DNA of 64,000 nt from Beijerinckiaceae bacterium (GTDB taxonomy: Bacteria > Pseudomonadota > Alphaproteobacteria > Rhizobiales > Beijerinckiaceae), in NCBI GenBank assembly GCA_027533425.1, contig JAPZUD010000004.1, positions 372,001-436,000 on the forward strand, given 5' to 3'. The notes beneath the pieces were generated by a model. The model was given only the letters and a program-made list of their open reading frames with translations, searched no databases and had not been told where the DNA came from. How positions within the stretch are numbered: the first letter of the stretch is position 1; each line of letters opens with the position of its first letter. Positions 9,248-18,057 of this stretch are shown piece by piece. A program made the translations under genes and the position numbers.

Positions 9248-10156
9248 ATGAATGCCGAACGCGCAACCGCTGCGTCGAATTCTCCGCACGGAAGACGGGA
9301 TGGGGCGGGCAAGGCCCTGTTCCTCGCGGCAAGCCTTGTGCTTGGCGGGCCCCATCCGGTTGCGGCGCAGGGCGCTCCTGCCGCCGCGACGCCGGTCATC
9401 GTGCCGCTGGTCATTGACCCGGATCGCCGCATCGAGCGGCGCGACCTGCCGCGCGGCGCTACGATCCGCTTCGTAACCGAGGAGGATTACCCCCCCTTCA
9501 ACTATCTCGGGCGCGATGGCGCGCTGGTCGGCTTCCATATCGATCTCGCCCGGGCGATCTGCGCCGAACTGGCTGTGCCCTGCACGATCCAGACGCGCCG
9601 ATGGGATCTTCTCCTGCCGGCCCTGGAGGCGGGCGAGGCAGATGCCGTTATCGCCGCGCATCGCATCACGCCCGAGTTGCGCCAGCGCTTCGAGATGTCG
9701 CTGCCGACGCATCGGGTACCGGCGCGGTTCGTCATCCGGTCCGGTGCGTTGCCGGCTGACGGGGATTTCCGGCAACTCGCCGGGCGGTCGGTCGCCGTTA
9801 TCGGCGGCAGCGCGCACGAGGCCTTTCTCAATGCCTTCTTCCCGGGCATCCGGTTGCAGCGCCACGACCGGCTCGAACCCGCGCTCGAGGGCCTTCGGCG
9901 CGGCGAGGTCGATCTCGTGTTCGGAGACGGGATCGCGCTGTCCTTCTGGCTGAATGGCACGGGGTCGATGGCCTGCTGCCGGTTCTATGGGGGGCCCGTC
10001 CTGGAGAGCCGCTTCTTCGGCGAGGGGGCGGGCCTCGTCTTCCGTCAGGGCAATACCACCCTGCGCGGCGCCGTGGACTATGCGCTCTGGCGCCTTATCC
10101 GCGACGGACGCTATGCCAAGCTGCTCCTGAAGCACTTTCCCATGCCCTTCTATTGA
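9248..10156 (+). CDS. Periplasmic substrate-binding protein, amino-acid type (SBP family 3)
   Basis: The 302-residue protein has a signal-like hydrophobic stretch (residues 24-40, ending in AAQGAP). A type 3 extracellular solute-binding domain follows, with IRFVTEEDYPPFNYL, GFHIDLARAICAEL, the WDLLLPALEAGEADAVIA hinge region and a second lobe starting at AGRSVAVIGGSAHEAFL. These are the hallmarks of polar amino acid binding proteins. No permease or ATPase gene adjoins it, so it is an orphan: it may serve a transporter encoded elsewhere or act as a sensor. It carries a Cys pair (ACC) late in the protein. The ligand cannot be deduced. Confidence 0.85.
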   Translation: MNAERATAASNSPHGRRDGAGKALFLAASLVLGGPHPVAAQGAPAAATPVIVPLVIDPDRRIERRDLPRGATIRFVTEEDYPPFNYLGRDGALVGFHIDLARAICAELAVPCTIQTRRWDLLLPALEAGEADAVIAAHRITPELRQRFEMSLPTHRVPARFVIRSGALPADGDFRQLAGRSVAVIGGSAHEAFLNAFFPGIRLQRHDRLEPALEGLRRGEVDLVFGDGIALSFWLNGTGSMACCRFYGGPVLESRFFGEGAGLVFRQGNTTLRGAVDYALWRLIRDGRYAKLLLKHFPMPFY

Positions 10157-10213
10157 TTGACGCACCGGTCGCGGGCCACTAACCAGATCCGCTCGTCAAG
10201 ACCCTGAATTCCG

Positions 10214-11941
10214 ATGGAAACCCCGATGTCCCACCTCCTCGCCTATCGCGATGCCGCGCAGAATTCGGCCGCCTGGCCTTTCGAGGAAGCGCGCAAGCTG
10301 GTTGCCCGGCTCGAGCGTCGTGGTGGCTTCGCGAAATCGGGCAAGCAGGCCGTGCTGTTCGAGACCGGCTATGGCCCGTCCGGTTTGCCGCATATCGGAA
10401 CGTTCGGCGAGGTGGCGCGGACAACGATGGTCCGCCGCGCCTTCGAGACCCTGACCGGCGGCGAGATCCCGACCCGCCTGATTGCCTTTTCCGACGACAT
10501 GGACGGCCTGCGCAAGGTGCCGGACAATGTTCCGAACAAGGAGATGCTGGCCCAGGCCCTCAACATGCCGCTGACGAAGGTCCCCGATCCTTTCGGCACG
10601 CATGAGAGCTTCGGCCATCATAACAACGCGCGGCTCTGCGCCTTCCTTGACCAGTTCGGCTTCGAATACGAGTTCCGTTCCTCGACCGAATGGTATCGTT
10701 CCGGTGCCTTCGACAGGACGTTGCTGCTCATGCTCGAGCGCTACGAGGCGATCATGGCGATCATGCTTCCGTCGCTGCGCGAGGAGCGTGCCGCGACCTA
10801 TTCGCCGTTCTTGCCGATCCATCCGGAAACGGGGCATGTGATGCAGGTGCCGATCGAGGAGCGGAAGCTGGATGCCGGCACGATCGTCTGGCGCGATCCT
10901 GCAACTGGCAGGGCCTTCGAGACGCCCGTGACCGGCGGGCATGCCAAGCTCCAATGGAAGCCGGACTGGGCAATGCGCTGGGTGGCGCTGGATGTCGACT
11001 ACGAGATGGCCGGCAAGGACCTGATCGACAGCGTCAAGCTTTCCGGCGAGATCGTCCGCGCGCTGGACGGCGAGCCGCCGGAAGGCTTCAATTACGAGCT
11101 ATTTCTCGACGAGAAGGGCCAGAAGATTTCCAAGTCGAAGGGCAATGGCCTGACGATCGATGAATGGCTGACTTATGCCTCGCCCGAGAGCCTCGCGCTT
11201 TACATGTTCCAGCGCCCGCGCGAGGCCAAAAAGCTCTATTTCGACGTTATCCCGCGTGCTGTGGACGAATACCTGAGCTTCCTCGACGCGTTCGGCCGGC
11301 AGGACGAAAAGAACCGTCTCGGCAATCCGGTCTGGCATATCCATGGCGGTAATCCGCCGGCGCCGGAGCGGATCGGTCATGGCGGTGACCAGCCGGGCAC
11401 GCAGGTCAGCTTCGGGCTGCTCCTGAACCTCGTGGCTGTGGCCAATGCCGAGGACAAGGCTGTGCTCTGGGGGTTCCTTCAGCGTTATGCGCCTGGCGCC
11501 TCGCCGGAAACGCATCCACGCCTCGACAATCTCGTTGGCTATGCCATCCGCTATTTCCGGGATTTCGTGAAGCCCAAAAAGGCCTACAAGCCTGCCGACG
11601 TGGTCGAGGCTGCGGCCCTCGGGGCGCTTCTTGGCAAGCTTCGCGCCCTTCCGGCCGATGCCGGCCCCGAAGCGATCCAGGAAGCGGCCTATGACGTCGC
11701 CCGGGCCGAGCCGCGCTACCAGGATTTCAAGGCCAAGGGCGCGACGCCCGACCGCCCGGGCGTCTCCAATGCTTGGTTCAGCGCGATCTACCAGATCCTT
11801 CTGGGTGAGGAGCGCGGGCCTCGCTTCGGTTCGTTTGCAGCGATCTATGGTCTGTCGAACACGGCGATCCTCATCGAAAAAGCCGTGCGCGGCGATCTCA
11901 TCGCCGAGCACCAGCGTTTTCTGGATTCGCGGGGCGCCTGA
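10214..11941 (+). CDS. lysK: Lysine--tRNA ligase, class I
   Basis: This 575-residue enzyme charges tRNA-Lys. It belongs to the class I (archaeal-type) lysyl-tRNA synthetases used by many alphaproteobacteria instead of the class II enzyme. The HIGH-like motif is in [11 protein letters not shown] (about residues 55-65), the KMSKS-like motif is KISKSKGNG (about residue 302), and the C-terminal anticodon-binding helical part is present. A second ATG at 10226 (MSHLL) has GGAAA before it and may be the real start. It ends 3 nt from the stop of a convergent repressor gene. No class II LysRS is visible in the window. Confidence 0.95.
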   Translation: METPMSHLLAYRDAAQNSAAWPFEEARKLVARLERRGGFAKSGKQAVLFETGYGPSGLPHIGTFGEVARTTMVRRAFETLTGGEIPTRLIAFSDDMDGLRKVPDNVPNKEMLAQALNMPLTKVPDPFGTHESFGHHNNARLCAFLDQFGFEYEFRSSTEWYRSGAFDRTLLLMLERYEAIMAIMLPSLREERAATYSPFLPIHPETGHVMQVPIEERKLDAGTIVWRDPATGRAFETPVTGGHAKLQWKPDWAMRWVALDVDYEMAGKDLIDSVKLSGEIVRALDGEPPEGFNYELFLDEKGQKISKSKGNGLTIDEWLTYASPESLALYMFQRPREAKKLYFDVIPRAVDEYLSFLDAFGRQDEKNRLGNPVWHIHGGNPPAPERIGHGGDQPGTQVSFGLLLNLVAVANAEDKAVLWGFLQRYAPGASPETHPRLDNLVGYAIRYFRDFVKPKKAYKPADVVEAAALGALLGKLRALPADAGPEAIQEAAYDVARAEPRYQDFKAKGATPDRPGVSNAWFSAIYQILLGEERGPRFGSFAAIYGLSNTAILIEKAVRGDLIAEHQRFLDSRGA

Positions 11942-11944
11942 TCG

Positions 11945-12565
11945 TTACTGGCTCGCCCAGACGATTCGCGAGACATGGCGGATCTCGTGGCTCGGCCGGG
12001 CCACCGGCGTTTCATCCCGGAACGGCGTGTAATGGACATGCGTTGCGCTGGCATGGCCCAGAACGCCGAGATCAGTCGATCCATTCTGGTCGATGATCAG
12101 CACGCGGTCATGCCGGCGTGTCTCGGCTTCGGGCGCAACGATGATCACGTCACCCTTGCGATAGACCGGCGCGAAGGCACCGCTATGGATTTCCAGAGCA
12201 TAGAGCACGCCATCGACCGGCGAGGGAAAGGCGATCTCGTCCCAGCCCGCATGCAACGGGCGGCCGGTCGGATCCAGAGAGCGGGCCAGCGTCTCGTCCA
12301 GCAGGCGATAGGCAACGCGACGCGAGGGCCATTCGGTCTGGGTCAGCAGGCCCAGAAAGTCGTCGATGCTGGTGCTGGTGGCCCCGAGGACCTTGGCAAT
12401 GGATTCCGTCGACGGCCAGCGGAGCTGGCCATCGGCATTCTGGCGCTTGGAGCGGTTGAACGTCGTGGGGTCGAGCCCAGCCTTCTTGGCCAGGCTGGAC
12501 GCGGACAATCCCTGGCGTTTGGCCAGGGCATCGATCGCGGCCCAGATTTGAGCGTGGGTGAGCAT
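11945..12565 (-). CDS. Helix-turn-helix repressor with S24 (LexA/phage-repressor type) C-terminal domain
   Basis: The N-terminal 70 residues form an XRE-like DNA-binding domain (LTHAQIWAAIDALAKRQGLSASSLAKKAGLDPTTFN), and the C-terminal half resembles peptidase S24: SPVDGVLYALEIHSGAFAPVYRKGDVIIV. The usual Ser in the S24 nucleophile position is not clearly recognisable, so self-cleavage is uncertain. The family is chromosomal and common in Hyphomicrobiales, and there are no phage genes nearby. The ATG at 12565 is chosen because family members begin MLTHAQIW; in-frame ATG and TTG codons at 12619 and 12625 would add up to 20 residues. The targets are unknown. Confidence 0.8.
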   Translation of the reverse strand: MLTHAQIWAAIDALAKRQGLSASSLAKKAGLDPTTFNRSKRQNADGQLRWPSTESIAKVLGATSTSIDDFLGLLTQTEWPSRRVAYRLLDETLARSLDPTGRPLHAGWDEIAFPSPVDGVLYALEIHSGAFAPVYRKGDVIIVAPEAETRRHDRVLIIDQNGSTDLGVLGHASATHVHYTPFRDETPVARPSHEIRHVSRIVWASQ

Positions 12566-12586
12566 GGTAGGGAATAATCCGTATGA

Positions 12587-12607
12587 GTTGCCGAAGGGGG
12601 TAGCAAC
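12587..12607. promoter_or_regulatory. Inverted repeat upstream of the S24 repressor
   Basis: GTTGC-N11-GCAAC lies 22-42 nt upstream of the chosen repressor start, in the divergent region with the DUF952 gene. Its size and position suit an autoregulatory operator. This is inference from symmetry only. Confidence 0.25.
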
Positions 12608-12675
12608 TTTGGCGGCCATCTGCAATTAAATGTTATGGGCCAATGGTTTAAACACGGTGATAATCAAACGTCGCA

Positions 12676-13059
12676 ATGTCGGGAAAGCTGAAAAAAGTGA
12701 TGCAGACTACCATTTTCAAGATCATGACTGAAGAACAATGGCGCCAGTTCGAGACCGATGGATCATTTGCGGGTGCTCCGGTTGATCTGGCTGATGGCTA
12801 CATTCATTTTTCCTATGGCGAGCAACTGGCAGAAACGGCGATGCGGCACTTTGGTGGCATGCCCGGGCTCCGGATCGTTGCGGTTGACACGATTATGCTT
12901 GGCACCGCATTGAAGGCCGAGCCGTCGCGCGGCGGGGCCTTGTTCCCGCATCTCTATGCATCCTTGCCGCGCGAGGCGGTTCGGTGGGTCTCTCCGCTGG
13001 TCTGGCGCGAGGATGGCACGCCTGAATGGCAGGCGCCGGCGGGCGCGAAGGATGGATGA
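12676..13059 (+). CDS. DUF952 family protein
   Basis: The 127-residue protein matches the short DUF952 family: it opens with IFKIMTEEQW and has DGYIHFSYGEQLAETA, followed by a LFPHLYASLPREAV segment and WREDG at the end. The fold is related to ADP-ribosyl-transferring or RNA 2'-phosphotransferase-like proteins in some classifications, but the biochemical role is unknown. The start could also be the ATG at 12700. Its stop overlaps the pyrD start by 4 nt, so the two are co-translated; the DUF952-pyrD pairing recurs in alphaproteobacteria. Confidence 0.85.
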   Translation: MSGKLKKVMQTTIFKIMTEEQWRQFETDGSFAGAPVDLADGYIHFSYGEQLAETAMRHFGGMPGLRIVAVDTIMLGTALKAEPSRGGALFPHLYASLPREAVRWVSPLVWREDGTPEWQAPAGAKDG

Positions 13060-14132
13060 CGATGTTTCCCGGGCTTTTCCCCCTGATCCAGCCCCTGATC
13101 CGGGCGCTTGACCCCGAAACGGCCCATGACTGGACGGTGGCTGCGCTGGAACGGATGCCGCTGCCCGTGCCGCGGGCAGACGATCCGCGCCTGCAATGTA
13201 CCTTGGCCGGGCTGGACCTGGCGAACCCGGTCGGCATTGCCCCGGGGCTCGACAAGCATGCCCGCGTTCCGGACGCGCTGATGCGCCTCGGCTTCGGCTT
13301 TGTCGAGGTGGGCGGCGTGACGCTGCTGCCCCAGCCCGGCAATCCGAAGCCGCGCGTGTTCCGGCTTCCGGCCGACGGCGCGGTGATCAACCGCTACGGG
13401 TTGAACAGCGACGGAATGAAGGTCATTGCCGGCCGGCTTGCCGCGCGTCGACGCCAGGGCGTGCTTGGCGTCAATCTCGGAGCCAACAAGGAAAGCGCCG
13501 ACCGCGTGGCCGATTATCTTGCCCTGGTGGAGGGCATCGGTCCGCTGGCGGAATTCGTCACGCTCAATGTGTCCTCGCCGAACACGCCCGGCCTGCGTGA
13601 CCTGCAAGGGCGTGCCTTTCTCGACGAGCTTCTGGCGCGCGTGCTCGACCTGCGCGCCCGCCTCGGGCTGACGACCCGGATTTTCCTCAAGATCGCACCG
13701 GATCTCGACGAGGCCCAGCTTGACGACATCATTGCGGTGGCCCGGGCCCGGGGAATCGATGCCATGATCGTCTCCAACACCACCGTCGCGCGTCCCGACA
13801 CGCTTGTGGAGAAGACGCTGGCGAAAGAGACCGGCGGCCTGTCCGGCAAGCCGTTATTCCGGCTCTCGACGATCGTGCTGGCCAGGACCTTCCTGCGCGT
13901 GGAACGGCAGTTTCCGCTGATCGGCGTGGGCGGCATTGCCAGCGGCGAGGATGCGGTGGCGAAGATCGCGGCGGGAGCCGATGCGATCCAGCTTTATTCG
14001 GCGCTGATCTATCAGGGGCCAGGGCTGATCGGCGAGATCAAGTCAGCCCTGCTCCGGGCTGTCGAGCGCGAAAGGGTCGCCGGGATCAGGCAGCTCGTCG
14101 GCCGCAATGCGGCAACCTGGGCAGAGGCCTGA
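13056..14132 (+). CDS. pyrD: Dihydroorotate dehydrogenase (quinone), class 2
   Basis: PyrD oxidises dihydroorotate to orotate in pyrimidine synthesis and passes electrons to the quinone pool at the inner membrane. The 358-residue protein has the N-terminal helical membrane-contact region (LFPLIQPLIRALDPETAHDW) and the FMN barrel with GIAPGLDKHA, NRYGLNSDG and GVNLGANK. NVSSPNTPGLRDLQ contains the catalytic Ser of class 2 enzymes, and LIGVGGIASGEDAVAKI binds phosphate. The ATG overlaps the DUF952 stop. An in-frame start 30 nt upstream is unlikely because it would overlap the previous gene more deeply. The next gene converges 8 nt away. Confidence 0.97.
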   Translation: MTMFPGLFPLIQPLIRALDPETAHDWTVAALERMPLPVPRADDPRLQCTLAGLDLANPVGIAPGLDKHARVPDALMRLGFGFVEVGGVTLLPQPGNPKPRVFRLPADGAVINRYGLNSDGMKVIAGRLAARRRQGVLGVNLGANKESADRVADYLALVEGIGPLAEFVTLNVSSPNTPGLRDLQGRAFLDELLARVLDLRARLGLTTRIFLKIAPDLDEAQLDDIIAVARARGIDAMIVSNTTVARPDTLVEKTLAKETGGLSGKPLFRLSTIVLARTFLRVERQFPLIGVGGIASGEDAVAKIAAGADAIQLYSALIYQGPGLIGEIKSALLRAVERERVAGIRQLVGRNAATWAEA

Positions 14133-14140
14133 CGCCGCGC

Positions 14141-14803
14141 TCAGCCGGGAATATCGAGCTTGGAGGCTGCGATCACTGCCTGCGTCCGGCTCTCCACGCC
14201 CAGCTTCATCAGGATGGCCGAGACATGGGCCTTCACCGTCGCCTCCGAGACGGAAAGCTCATAGGCGATCTGCTTGTTCAGCAGCCCTTCCGAGAGCATC
14301 GTCAGAACCCGCATCTGCTGGGGTGTCAGGCTGGCCAGGCGCCGGATCAGGTCTCCGGTTTCCTTGTCCGCCAGCTCGCCGAGCGGGATATCCGGAGGTG
14401 TCCAGGTGCCGCCGTTCAGGACGATTCGGATCGCCTTGTTCATCACCTCGATCGGCGTGGTCTTGGGGATGTATCCCGCCGCACCGAATTCCATGCAGGT
14501 GCGGATCGTCGCGGAATCATCGACGCCGGACACCACGATGATCGGCACTGCCGGATGTTGCGAGCGCAGGAAGGTCAGGCCGGAAAACCCGCTGACACCG
14601 GGCATTTTCAGGTCGAGCAGGACGAGGTCGATATCCCCTTGCCCAGACAGCGCCTGTACCGTTTCCTCCAGCGTGCCGGCCTCGATCACGGAAAGCTCGG
14701 TGAAGATCCCGGACAATGCCTGTTTCAGTGCGCCGCGAAACAAGGGATGATCGTCGGCAACGATGATCGTGCCCCGGCCTTGGTCCTGAACTGCCTGTGT
14801 CAT
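14141..14803 (-). CDS. LuxR/NarL-family response regulator, ErdR/CrbR-like
   Basis: The 220-residue regulator has a receiver domain (DD of ADDHPLF at residues 17-18, phospho-acceptor Asp64 in VLLDLKMPG, a Ser and a Lys at the switch positions in VVSG and PKTTP). It also has a C-terminal LuxR helix-turn-helix (LTPQQMRVLTMLSEGLLNKQIAYELSVSE then ATVKAHVSAILMKLGV). The linker and the NKQIAYxLxxxExTVKAHVSAIL signature resemble Pseudomonas ErdR and Vibrio CrbR, which work with SSF-domain hybrid kinases to control acetate use. Such a kinase is encoded at 26257-29823. The ATG at 14803 has GGGACGGAACC upstream; the frame stays open further upstream but lacks coding character. Confidence 0.88.
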   Translation of the reverse strand: MTQAVQDQGRGTIIVADDHPLFRGALKQALSGIFTELSVIEAGTLEETVQALSGQGDIDLVLLDLKMPGVSGFSGLTFLRSQHPAVPIIVVSGVDDSATIRTCMEFGAAGYIPKTTPIEVMNKAIRIVLNGGTWTPPDIPLGELADKETGDLIRRLASLTPQQMRVLTMLSEGLLNKQIAYELSVSEATVKAHVSAILMKLGVESRTQAVIAASKLDIPG

Positions 14804-14945
14804 GGTTCCGTCCCGCTCATTGCACGGCTTGGCGCATATCGGCGTACCGCATCCTGTCTTCTGGGGTGATGATGGCCGACAACGTTCTCTATTTGCAAGC
14901 GACATGGCTCGTCCATTACAACGAAAGCAGTGTCCATTCCCGTTT

Positions 14946-14958
14946 CTCCCGTCGGGAG
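14946..14958. promoter_or_regulatory. Short palindrome just upstream of the membrane protein start
   Basis: CTCCCG-T-CGGGAG is a perfect 6-1-6 inverted repeat 17 nt before the ATG at 14976, in the divergent region shared with the response regulator. It could be an operator half or a 5' leader hairpin. Confidence 0.25.
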
Positions 14959-14975
14959 CCAGGTGATCGCCCTCC

Positions 14976-16493
14976 ATGTCGACGGCCCTGATCTTCGTGC
15001 TGACCCTTGCGGGCCTGAGCATCCTGATGCTCACGGAGCGGATGGGAATGTCGGCCTCGCTTGCGGTAAACGGCAGCTATGCGCTGATGGGGCTGGCGGC
15101 CGTGGCGCTGGCACTGCTCAACATGACGAGCCGGCTGGGCCGTTTCGTGATCGGCCATGAGCGCGGAGCCCGATTGACGGCGACCTGCCTAGCCGCAACC
15201 CTCCTCCTGACCGGCTTCTTGCTTTTCCGCCGCTCGCCTGAGCCCGCCGCCCTTCTTCTGCTGGTCCTGCTGGGCTGGACCACCGGGTTGCTTCTGGCCG
15301 GGACACGGCCCTGGCGTAATTTCAGGCATCCGCCCGAGGATCCCGCCGACCGTGATCCACTCGCCGGCGGAAGCGGGGCGCGCAAACTCGCCGGCCTCGC
15401 CTTGCTGGTGCTCGTCCTCGCCGGCGCGCTGTTGATCTGGGAACGCTCGCGCCTGCTCTGGAGCCCGGTCCTGCTCGGTTCGGATCCGACCCGGATGACC
15501 AGCCTCGCGCTTGTCACCGGTGCGCTGCTTGTTCTGGGCGGCATGGCTGGCCTCGGAAGGCTGGCCCTTGTCACCGTTGCCCTGGCGCTGTTCACCGGTC
15601 TGCTGCCGGCAACCCTGGAAATGCTGCGCCTCGTGCCGCATCTCCCGGACACTGGCCTGATCATCGAGGGAACCAGGGGGCGGCTCGCTCTCATCCCGTC
15701 CCTCCTTGAGGATCTGACCGCCCCTTCCTGGTCCCGCGCTCAGGCGGCATTGACCGGGCTCGTCTTCGGTGCCGCTTCGGCACAGGCACTCGCGCTGCTG
15801 CCTGGACGGCGCGACAGGGTGGCAAGCGGCATGACGGCGATCTTCCTCGCCGCGATCCTCTGCGGCGCGATGCTGCTCGCCGACTGGCAGATCCGCGCCG
15901 GGATCATCGAAACCCTCCGCTCCGCGCCACCGGGGCAATGGCCCGCCTTCGTGTTCGACCCGGGCCTCAAGGGCTGGCTGACTGCCTGTGGAAGCCAGCC
16001 GGATGATGCGCTCGCCGTCGCCCTCGCGTGCGGCACCGGAACGCCGCGCACGCTGTTGCCGGTCAATGCCTTGCGGTTTGATGACAGCCTCGCCATGCCG
16101 GCTCTGGCCGTCTCGCTCGGCTGGCCTGTCCTGATCGGCCATGTCTGGACCGTGTTGCCGGCCTGGCTCACCCTGATCGGGTTCCTTGTGCTGATACAGG
16201 TGGTCGCGACGGGGATTTCCGAGCGGATCCTATTTCGGCTGTTGCGCCCGCGCGCCCTGCGATCGGCGCGGCTGGCCTATGGGCGCCTCGCGGTGGTCGG
16301 CCTTGCGACCGGCATGGCGCTGTTCGGCGGTCAGATCGGCACCCTGCCCGAGGATTTCCTGCTCTGGCTGCAACTGGGGGCGGCCATGCTCCTCGCGGTG
16401 GTCACCATGGTCCGGATCACGGAGGCTTTGGTCAGGCGTCGGGGACAGCCGGCTGTGCAGGAGCCCGCGCCAGTGCCGCTTGAAGCGTCGTGA
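14976..16493 (+). CDS. Unrecognised polytopic membrane protein, about 12 helices
   Basis: The 505-residue protein has about 12 hydrophobic segments: near residues 3-20, 35-51, 68-84, 91-109, 139-155, 172-210 (two), 252-300 (two), 370-412 (two) and 433-477 (two). A polar periplasmic or cytoplasmic loop of about 70 residues lies between segments 9 and 10. I recognise no family motif. Its size suits a transporter or a distant relative of the SSF and amino-acid carrier folds, but I do not assign one. It is divergent from the ErdR/CrbR-like regulator and shares its 172-nt promoter region, so it may be a regulated target. Its 3' end overlaps the convergent DNA ligase gene by 62 nt. Confidence 0.75.
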   Translation: MSTALIFVLTLAGLSILMLTERMGMSASLAVNGSYALMGLAAVALALLNMTSRLGRFVIGHERGARLTATCLAATLLLTGFLLFRRSPEPAALLLLVLLGWTTGLLLAGTRPWRNFRHPPEDPADRDPLAGGSGARKLAGLALLVLVLAGALLIWERSRLLWSPVLLGSDPTRMTSLALVTGALLVLGGMAGLGRLALVTVALALFTGLLPATLEMLRLVPHLPDTGLIIEGTRGRLALIPSLLEDLTAPSWSRAQAALTGLVFGAASAQALALLPGRRDRVASGMTAIFLAAILCGAMLLADWQIRAGIIETLRSAPPGQWPAFVFDPGLKGWLTACGSQPDDALAVALACGTGTPRTLLPVNALRFDDSLAMPALAVSLGWPVLIGHVWTVLPAWLTLIGFLVLIQVVATGISERILFRLLRPRALRSARLAYGRLAVVGLATGMALFGGQIGTLPEDFLLWLQLGAAMLLAVVTMVRITEALVRRRGQPAVQEPAPVPLEAS

Positions 16494-18057
16494 GGCGGTC
16501 AGCCTCGGCGGGCGGCTTGTCCCACCGGATGCGGTGGATTCTCGGGAAGCGCATCGCGATGCCGGATTTGTGGCGCGTCGAGGCTTGCAGCCCCTCGAAG
16601 GCGATCTCCAGCACCAGGCCGGACCGGTCCTCATGCACCACCTCGCGCACAGGGCCGAACCGGTTGGTCGTGTTCTGCCGGACAAAGCGGTCCAGTTCGA
16701 CCAGTTCGGCATCGGAAAAGCCGAAATACGCCTTGCCGACAGGAACCAGCCGGTCGCCGTCCCAGACACCGAAGGTGAAGTCGGAATAATAGGACGAGCG
16801 CTTGCCGTGGCCGCGCTGGGCATACATCAGCACGCAATCGACGAGGCCGGGATCGCGCTTCCACTTGTACCAATGGCCTTTGGGGCGCCCGGCGAGATAG
16901 GGTGAAGCCAGCCGCTTCAGCATCACCCCCTCGATGGCCGGATGTTCCGCAGATTGTGCGCGCTGCCGGGCGAGGTCCTCCCAGCTGTCGAAGACCAGCG
17001 GCGGCGAGGCGCGTAACCGCCCGCCATGACCGGCAACCAGCGCATCAAGCCGTGGACGACGTTCCTCAAGGCTGAGCCCGCGGAGATCGTCGTCGCCGGC
17101 AAAAAGGTAATCATAGGCAATCAGATGGGCCGGATACTCGGCCATCAGACGCGACGATACGCTCTTCCGGTTCAGCCGCTGCTGGACGCTGGCGAAGGGT
17201 GCGACCGACTCGCCCTCCATAACCACGAGTTCGCCGTCGATAACCCCCTCGAAATGCAGCGCGCCGGCCAGATCCGGAAAAGCGGCGGTGATGTCGTCAC
17301 CGCTCCGCGAGAACAGGCGGATTTCCGCATTGTTCCCCTGCAGCCGTCCGGCGGCCTGCACGCGGATACCATCCCATTTCCATTCCGCCGAGAATGCGCC
17401 GGGATCGAGCCGGTCGAAATCCTCATCCTCGATCGGATGGGCCAGCATCGGCGAGCGGAAGGTCAGCGCCTGGCCCGGATCCGGGCGCGGCCCGCGCCCT
17501 TCGAGCCACGCAAAAAGCCCGGCATAGGGCGGCTCGAGCCCGTGCCAGATCTCCTCGATGGCCGCCGCCTCGACCTGGCCGAACCGTGCCAGCGCCAGCT
17601 TGGCCAGAGAAGCGGAGACGCCGATGCGGAATCCGCCGGTCATGAGTTTCAGCAGCGCCCAGCGGCCACGTTCGTCAAGCATGTCGAGCCAGCCTGCAAC
17701 GAGCCCCGCAACCTCGCGACGGGAGGCCTTCTGAAGGGTCTCGACAACAGCCCCGATCGCGCTGTCGCGGATGGGCCCGCCAGCTGGCGCCGGCCAGAGC
17801 AGCGCGATGGTCTCGGAGAGATCGCCGACATAGTCGTAGGACAGCGCAAACAGGACAGGATCGGTCCGTTCGCTGATCAGCTGCCGCAGGAGGGCCGGCT
17901 TGGCGCTTGGCAGGTCAAGCGCCCCGCAGAGCGCGGCCAGGCAATAGCCGCGATCCGGGTCGGGAACAGTGCGGAAATACTCCTCCATCAGCGTCAGCTT
18001 GGCGAGGCGGCGTGGCTCGAAGGCGAGGGCCTCGATCAGGGCGGCGAAGCGGTTCAT
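16432..18057 (-). CDS. ATP-dependent DNA ligase of the Lhr-ligase-exonuclease-phosphoesterase cluster
   Basis: This 541-residue ligase belongs to the family annotated as cisplatin-damage-response ATP-dependent ligase. The N-terminal helical domain spans about residues 1-195. The adenylation domain follows, with the nucleophile Lys227 in EWKWDG, then DGELVV, YDYL, EGVMLKR and WYKWKRD. The OB domain follows with GLVLEIAFEG near the end. It seals nicks in DNA. Its ATG overlaps the exonuclease stop by 4 nt, so both are made from one leftward mRNA. An upstream in-frame start at 18126 lies inside the exonuclease gene and is rejected. Its last 62 nt overlap the convergent membrane protein gene. Confidence 0.95.
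   Translation of the reverse strand: MNRFAALIEALAFEPRRLAKLTLMEEYFRTVPDPDRGYCLAALCGALDLPSAKPALLRQLISERTDPVLFALSYDYVGDLSETIALLWPAPAGGPIRDSAIGAVVETLQKASRREVAGLVAGWLDMLDERGRWALLKLMTGGFRIGVSASLAKLALARFGQVEAAAIEEIWHGLEPPYAGLFAWLEGRGPRPDPGQALTFRSPMLAHPIEDEDFDRLDPGAFSAEWKWDGIRVQAAGRLQGNNAEIRLFSRSGDDITAAFPDLAGALHFEGVIDGELVVMEGESVAPFASVQQRLNRKSVSSRLMAEYPAHLIAYDYLFAGDDDLRGLSLEERRPRLDALVAGHGGRLRASPPLVFDSWEDLARQRAQSAEHPAIEGVMLKRLASPYLAGRPKGHWYKWKRDPGLVDCVLMYAQRGHGKRSSYYSDFTFGVWDGDRLVPVGKAYFGFSDAELVELDRFVRQNTTNRFGPVREVVHEDRSGLVLEIAFEGLQASTRHKSGIAMRFPRIHRIRWDKPPAEADRLTTLQAALARAPAQPAVPDA

Noticed and set aside
11945-12565. Prophage or SOS locus suggested by the S24-type repressor
   Set aside because: There are no integrase, structural or lysis genes nearby. 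The neighbours are lysK, DUF952 and pyrD, all chromosomal housekeeping.
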